A stretch of DNA of 64,000 nt from contig JBBMNZ010000027.1 of assembly GCA_037954325.1 (NCBI GenBank), positions 11,475,001 to 11,539,000 of the forward strand. Direction: 5' to 3'. This DNA comes from Fistularia commersonii (lineage: Eukaryota; Chordata; Actinopteri; Syngnathiformes; Fistulariidae). Of the stretch, positions 59,407-64,000 are shown piece by piece. The notes beneath the pieces were generated by a model. That model was not told the DNA's origin, did not search any database, and saw only the letters and a list, made by a program, of their open reading frames with translations. The translations under genes and the position numbers were made by a program. How positions within the stretch are numbered: the stretch's first letter is position 1; every line of letters starts with the position of its first letter.

Positions 59407-60289
59407 AACTTAAACATGTTAAAAAAGAAATAGAAAATTACATTTCGGCTGCACCGGTTAGCAAATGAGACCGACGTGCACCCACTGGCTAAGCTAACCC
59501 CCGGGCTAAAACCTGACTCCTGGGTAAAAGCGCGAGGGTTTTTCTACTTTCCAAACAGGGTGTGGAGCCCAACGTTCGGCGTTTTCGACACGCTTTCATT
59601 GCTCGCGTTTATGGAAAGGAACTTATGATGTACAAATTAACAGTCGTTATTAACAGAGCCTGTGAACCCGGTCTCCAGCCGCTTTTGTGTTCGAAGAGGT
59701 TTCGGACTTTCCATTGAAACCAGATGGCGGGCAGGAGGCGCCTTTACTGTATTGGAAAGGTGAGTCATTGCTAAAAGAAAGTAAATGTGCAAATAAAGAA
59801 GGGCACGCGTCTTGTAATTACTTCTGGGAGCTGGATATTTCTTTTTTTTGAGAAAAGGATAAAGCTAAACAAGTTAGGAGCTATAGCGTCTTTCACTTTG
59901 GATGATCACTTATGGCTACCGCTTTATTTTACTGAGGATTTAAACCCATTTTCTAGAAACGCACGCGGACGTACAATGTAAACAGCTCCTCTTAGCTAAT
60001 GCATTGTGGCTGCTGCTGCAGCCAGGCGGAGGAAGAATGGAAATCCGCAAGTCAAAGCGCTCTTACACAACTGAAAAAGGGACTGGAGTGCACATAAGAC
60101 CGGCGGTGCTAAAATCCAGGTCATTTTTAAATCTGCAAACAACGTTCAAAGTGCGGCCACCGTCTTCTGACTCCCCACTGTCACTTCCTTTGCTAATCTT
60201 TTAAACGCCCCCCTTGGCTCCATGCTGTTTCTTCCGTCCCCACATTAAATCCATTAACTTCTCAGAAGCGGCCACCTCTTCAAACGTCT

Positions 60290-60480
60290 GAGACATATTT
60301 TGACTTTATTTCATGGTTTCCCATTGGTCTGTTTGCAATCAGCTGATGGCCTGATTGGCTCCATAAATGATGATGAAAGGTCTGGATTCAGGCCAAATTA
60401 CAGGCCCGTCTGGTAACCAGGAGAATCAACCCCCTGTTTTATTTGGTCTGGCGGATGCAATTTGGTCAAACCAAATAAGA
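60290..60480. promoter_or_regulatory. Candidate conserved noncoding element upstream of exon 2
   Basis: Unique block with CCCATTGGTCTGTTTGC (CCAAT/forkhead-like), AATCAGCTGATGG (E-box), CCTGATTGGCTCCATAAATG and GGCCAAATTACAGG. It looks like densely packed binding sites, not neutral DNA. Confidence 0.35.
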
Positions 60481-61309
60481 GACTTACTACGAAGTGAGTT
60501 ATGATTTAAAAATGCTCAAAAAAAAAAAAAAAAAGTGCGTGCATCCCCAAAAAAAGTAACAGAAATGGGCAGTTTGTAAAGCAACAGTTAGCTTACTTCT
60601 GCAGCCTGCACCGCTTTTAGCCCTTTCCTGAACAACTGTGGGTCATTACGGTTTTTAACGGACTTCTACATTGAGTGAAAAAGGTAGTAAAAAATTTAAT
60701 GATTCAGACAGGAAAAAAAACAGAATTTTTTTGGTGTTGTATCAGCCGCATTTATAACTTTGACTTGGGTCATCTTTGGACAGAAAAGTGGAGCATGACC
60801 CACACGTGCACGCACACAAACATCCACGTACGACCCCCGGGATCTGAGCCCGAGCAAATTAACACCATGAGGACTTCCATCTTGGGCAGGTGGGTTTGCT
60901 CAGTGAAATCATTTTTAACGGGGCCCCATTACCGATGTTTGTATTTTATAAATCGAGGCTAAATAAGTCTGACGCAACATTATGTTATAATCCTTGTAAA
61001 TCTCATCATCTCTCAAACATCCGCCGTGAAAAACCAGCTAATAGAAGCGTATTTAATCGCTCGGGCATCGCGTTTACTTAAACAGCCGCCAGAACATGAA
61101 GGAAATCAAGATGTAGCTACACGCGGTGCCGTGCAGGACACAAAGTCTTATCTCGCAGTCGTCAAACCGCACAAAAGTGCCCACAGCACACGCTCGGCCG
61201 ACTGTACGCCAAACAAACAGGAATAGGGGGAAGAAAAAAAAAAAGCGGCTAGGATGCATCGTAGCCTCAAACGGCTAATGAACTCCCCGGGGGCTCGTGG
61301 CTCTTTGTA

Positions 61310-61640
61310 TGAGGTGAGAGGGTCATTCCCATGTTTATTCAGCAGCCATCCAATGAGCCACCGCCATCTATTGATTGAACTGATTATTCTATGTCTCTCT
61401 TGTGATGGGACACATGCATGACAGATGAACCCTACTTGAGCGGGTCACATTCAATGTAATCTCATTGAATTTGACGGCCGATCTTGCCGGCCAGTTTGGA
61501 TGTTCCTTGTTGGGGCCTTGTTTGCGAATACTCTGACATCTGTGGCTAATGTCTCCGTGCTATTACGAGGTGCTCGGCAGGGGCTGTCAGACACACGAGC
61601 TGTCAAGGGCTGTTTAGACAATTTGAGAGCCTGCCTCCAC
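61310..61640. promoter_or_regulatory. Candidate conserved noncoding element upstream of exon 2
   Basis: A 330-bp unique block with CCATGTTTATTCAGCAGCC (forkhead-like), CCATCTATTGATTGAACTG, GGGACACATGCATGACAG and GGGGCTGTCAGACAC (MEIS/TALE-like TGTCAGA). It is the longest simple-repeat-free, AT-balanced block in the right third of the window. Confidence 0.35.
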
Positions 61641-64000
61641 GGGAGAAAACCATCCGTGGGGGTAACGTGCTGAACCTGGACGTATACAAAAGGTCCGGCA
61701 CCGCCGCATAAACACGGTAGCCTCAATCGAGCGTGGTTGGAATCCGGATTCAGACGGACGGTGTTTACTGGCGTTTCTGTGGATTAGCGAAAAGAACGCT
61801 ACGAAGAAGCACACGGGAGGACTCGCACTCGCCGTGTGACTCGCTTTGCAGTGCGATCGCAAAACCACAGCAGGCTGTGAACCCTCGCATGTGGGTATCT
61901 GTTTTTTCCATTCGAGAGTTCAGTTTGATCACCGAACCTCTTAAGCACACATGGGAGTCCGTGGCAGGCCATCTAAGCTACATACCCCGAGACAATGCAG
62001 GCAGGGCTGTAAAAATTGATATCCTGACTGATGCAAACCAAATGTAGACATCATGAAACTTTAAAAATGTCGTACATTCAACACGGAGTGCTGTAAAAAA
62101 AAAAAAAAAAAAAACAGTGGTAGGACGTTAAAAAAAAAAAAAAAAAAAGAATGTGAATGGTTTCTCGTTCATCTCACGTGAAGCTGATCCAGATCTCACG
62201 CAGCTGCTAATAAACAGTCGGCAGCGTCATCAATGCCATGTCTCATAAAGGGTCATTTAGTTGGTGGATTGCACCTGGGTTCGGAAATGGAGTGGATTTC
62301 CAAGTACTTGACAATTAGCGACCCTCCTGTTTCCATTCCCCAGGCCCAAAGTCCATTTGTGAAAATCCCCTATGACGGTGGGGCTAAACTTGACAAAGCT
62401 ACACGAACCAAGAAGAACCTCAAAGTCCTTAGTAATCCTTTTGTACCTGAAAAGTAGCCAGCAAATTAAACTATGAAGAATCTCAAAATAATGATGACGG
62501 TAATACACAATTCTCATATTTAGTGTGACAACTGTGATCTGTGGCTGCGGCCTTCTCTCACTTCCTGTCAGGGACGCCGAACGGCGGCACGGATTGGGGT
62601 TTTTTAGCGCTTTGGGTGAGTTGGTTGAAACTAACCAGGCTGATTTGTTAACAGCTCCGGTCCAAAGATCAAACTGGCAGGACAAGGCGTGTCGACACGT
62701 AAGGGGGGAAAAACCTCAGCAGCAGACTAATCAGACCCCCACCGCCATCACCATCAGCTCACAGAGCAGATCAATGAAAGGCCCGGGGCCTCGGGCCTGC
62801 GCTATATTACACACCAAAACTTCATATTCATTCATTGATTTTACTTTTCAGAATAGTATATCACTGAACTCCAATGGGAACAAAAAAAAATGGAGGCCGG
62901 GGCTGAGGTCAACCCGCGCGCGGACGCGTGTTTGCACAATATTGATGGCTGGCGCGGAAAAAAATGACTGAATATCTGGATCGATAACTGGGTTCCCCGG
63001 CTACGACAGGTTGTTCCAGATGGAAATATATAAATACATCTTTATGGCTAGTGGAGTGGTTGGAGCGAACAAGGCTAAATGCCCCCCTTAAGGTAAACTC
63101 TTTGATTAGCCAAGGCCAAAGGTGACCACGGGGGCCTGCTGATGCACGGCGGCCACGCTTCAAATGGCCCGGGGATGCGAGCGCAGGCAGAGTCCCTGCA
63201 TAGGAGTCAAGGATATGACAGGTCACACGCCCTGGGCCCGTGACCCGACCCTCCTTTTCATTTGTAACGATCGGCCCGGCCCGGGCCATTCTGTCATGTT
63301 CCTATAACGCATACAATGAATAATTTAGAAAATCTTTCCTTCAATTTCGACACTAACACCCCTGTTCGAGAGGTCCGATCCGGCCGGAGCCGGGACGCGG
63401 TGCGAGGATTACGGTAAGGTTTTTTTTTTTACACGCGAGGCGCTCCGTGATTAACCCGGGGCCGGAGCTCGGCTGAAAAATCCTGCAGCGGCTACCTGAT
63501 GGCACAAAAGCTGCCGGCTCTTATTTACAGCGCAGCACAATTACCGAGAACAACAACCGAAGCTCCCCCTCCCCAGTCCGCGGCAGCCGATGGGGCCATA
63601 AAGAGCGAGGAACCACATCATTGCCTACTCCTTAATTAAATGAAAGCTGTTAGCTTCATTTGCCTGTTTTTTTTTTTTTTTTTTTTTTCCCCGCCTACCC
63701 CCCTCCCGACGTCTCCGCGTTGAACTGGCCGGCCCACCGTTGAAGACCTCCCAGACAACATCCCTGCTCGGCCCTAAATCACGACTGGATAAATGGCCCG
63801 GTGGGTCCCCGCCGGAGTGGCGGCGGCCGCCCGGCGGCAAGGCCAGAGCGGGGCATGTGGCGGATCGACGCCTCGCCAGCGATAAGTAATTCTGTAGAGG
63901 ATTAGCAGCATGATAGCCTGATCAATACTGTGTGCTCAGGCCATTAGGAATGCAGTGAGGAAATGACCCCCTCCGGTAATAAAGTAGGGCATCAGGGTTC

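Larger units (their letters stand above)
44798..64000. other. Region upstream of FTO exon 2: probable intron 1 and/or 5' flank
   Basis: About 19 kb without a recognisable exon. In other vertebrates the short FTO exon 1 lies upstream and RPGRIP1L starts divergently beyond it; neither could be identified, so I cannot say where the fto promoter is. GC-rich stretches at 48780-48900, 49340-49800 and 49980-50200 are the likeliest promoter-like DNA. MITEs lie at 53040-53691 and 58353-59406, and a LINE 3' end at 56140-56402. Unique enhancer-like stretches occur at 52205-52375, 60290-60480 and 61310-61640. Confidence 0.55.

Noticed and set aside
44798..64000. Search for FTO exon 1 and the RPGRIP1L start
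   Set aside because: No minus-strand ATG with a fitting basic peptide and phase-0 donor, and no RPGRIP1L-like coiled-coil sequence, could be recognised. Exon 1 may be too short to see.

Overview
This is vertebrate nuclear DNA, most likely from a teleost fish. It has intron-split genes with GT-AG borders, dense (CA)n/(TG)n and homopolymer microsatellites, and many fish-type transposon remnants (MITEs, 3' LINE ends, tRNA-type SINE-like repeats, a Penelope-like piece). There is no sign of bacterial or phage gene organisation. Nearly all open frames over 60 codons are chance or antisense frames.

One protein-coding gene is certain. Seven coding exons on the minus strand, at 44797-44720, 43755-42759, 40599-40474, 37253-37174, 35355-35212, 28126-28007 and 6461-6337, join in frame. 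They encode the fat mass and obesity-associated protein FTO, an Fe(II)/2-oxoglutarate-dependent RNA N6-methyladenosine demethylase. By comparison with human FTO these are exons 2 to 8. The tiny first exon (expected right of 44.8 kb or beyond the window) and the last exon (expected left of position 1) were not found. All recognised iron, 2-oxoglutarate and substrate residues are kept. Exon 3 carries a Ser/Glu/Lys repeat-rich insertion that makes it about 120 codons longer than the human counterpart.

Layout: 1-6336 is the start of intron 8. 6462-28006 is the very large intron 7, which holds a Penelope-like remnant, a 195-bp tandem array, a piggyBac-type MITE, a young RTE-like LINE with a 17-bp target duplication, and two back-to-back MITEs. 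28-44.8 kb is the exon-dense core, with a three-level nested transposon in intron 6. 44.8-64 kb shows no recognisable exon and is probably intron 1 and/or upstream DNA; it contains MITEs and a pogo-like transposase relic. In vertebrates the FTO introns lie in the IRX3/IRX5 regulatory landscape, so several unique, homeobox-site-rich stretches are listed as low-confidence enhancer candidates, and three CTCF-like motifs are noted.

Less certain but worth testing: a plus-strand transcript antisense to fto inside intron 7 (an ATG exon with a consensus donor at 8475-8586, a possible in-frame second exon at 9277-9446, and a downstream array of exon-like cassettes), and small ATG-plus-donor cassettes at 50081 and 59724.
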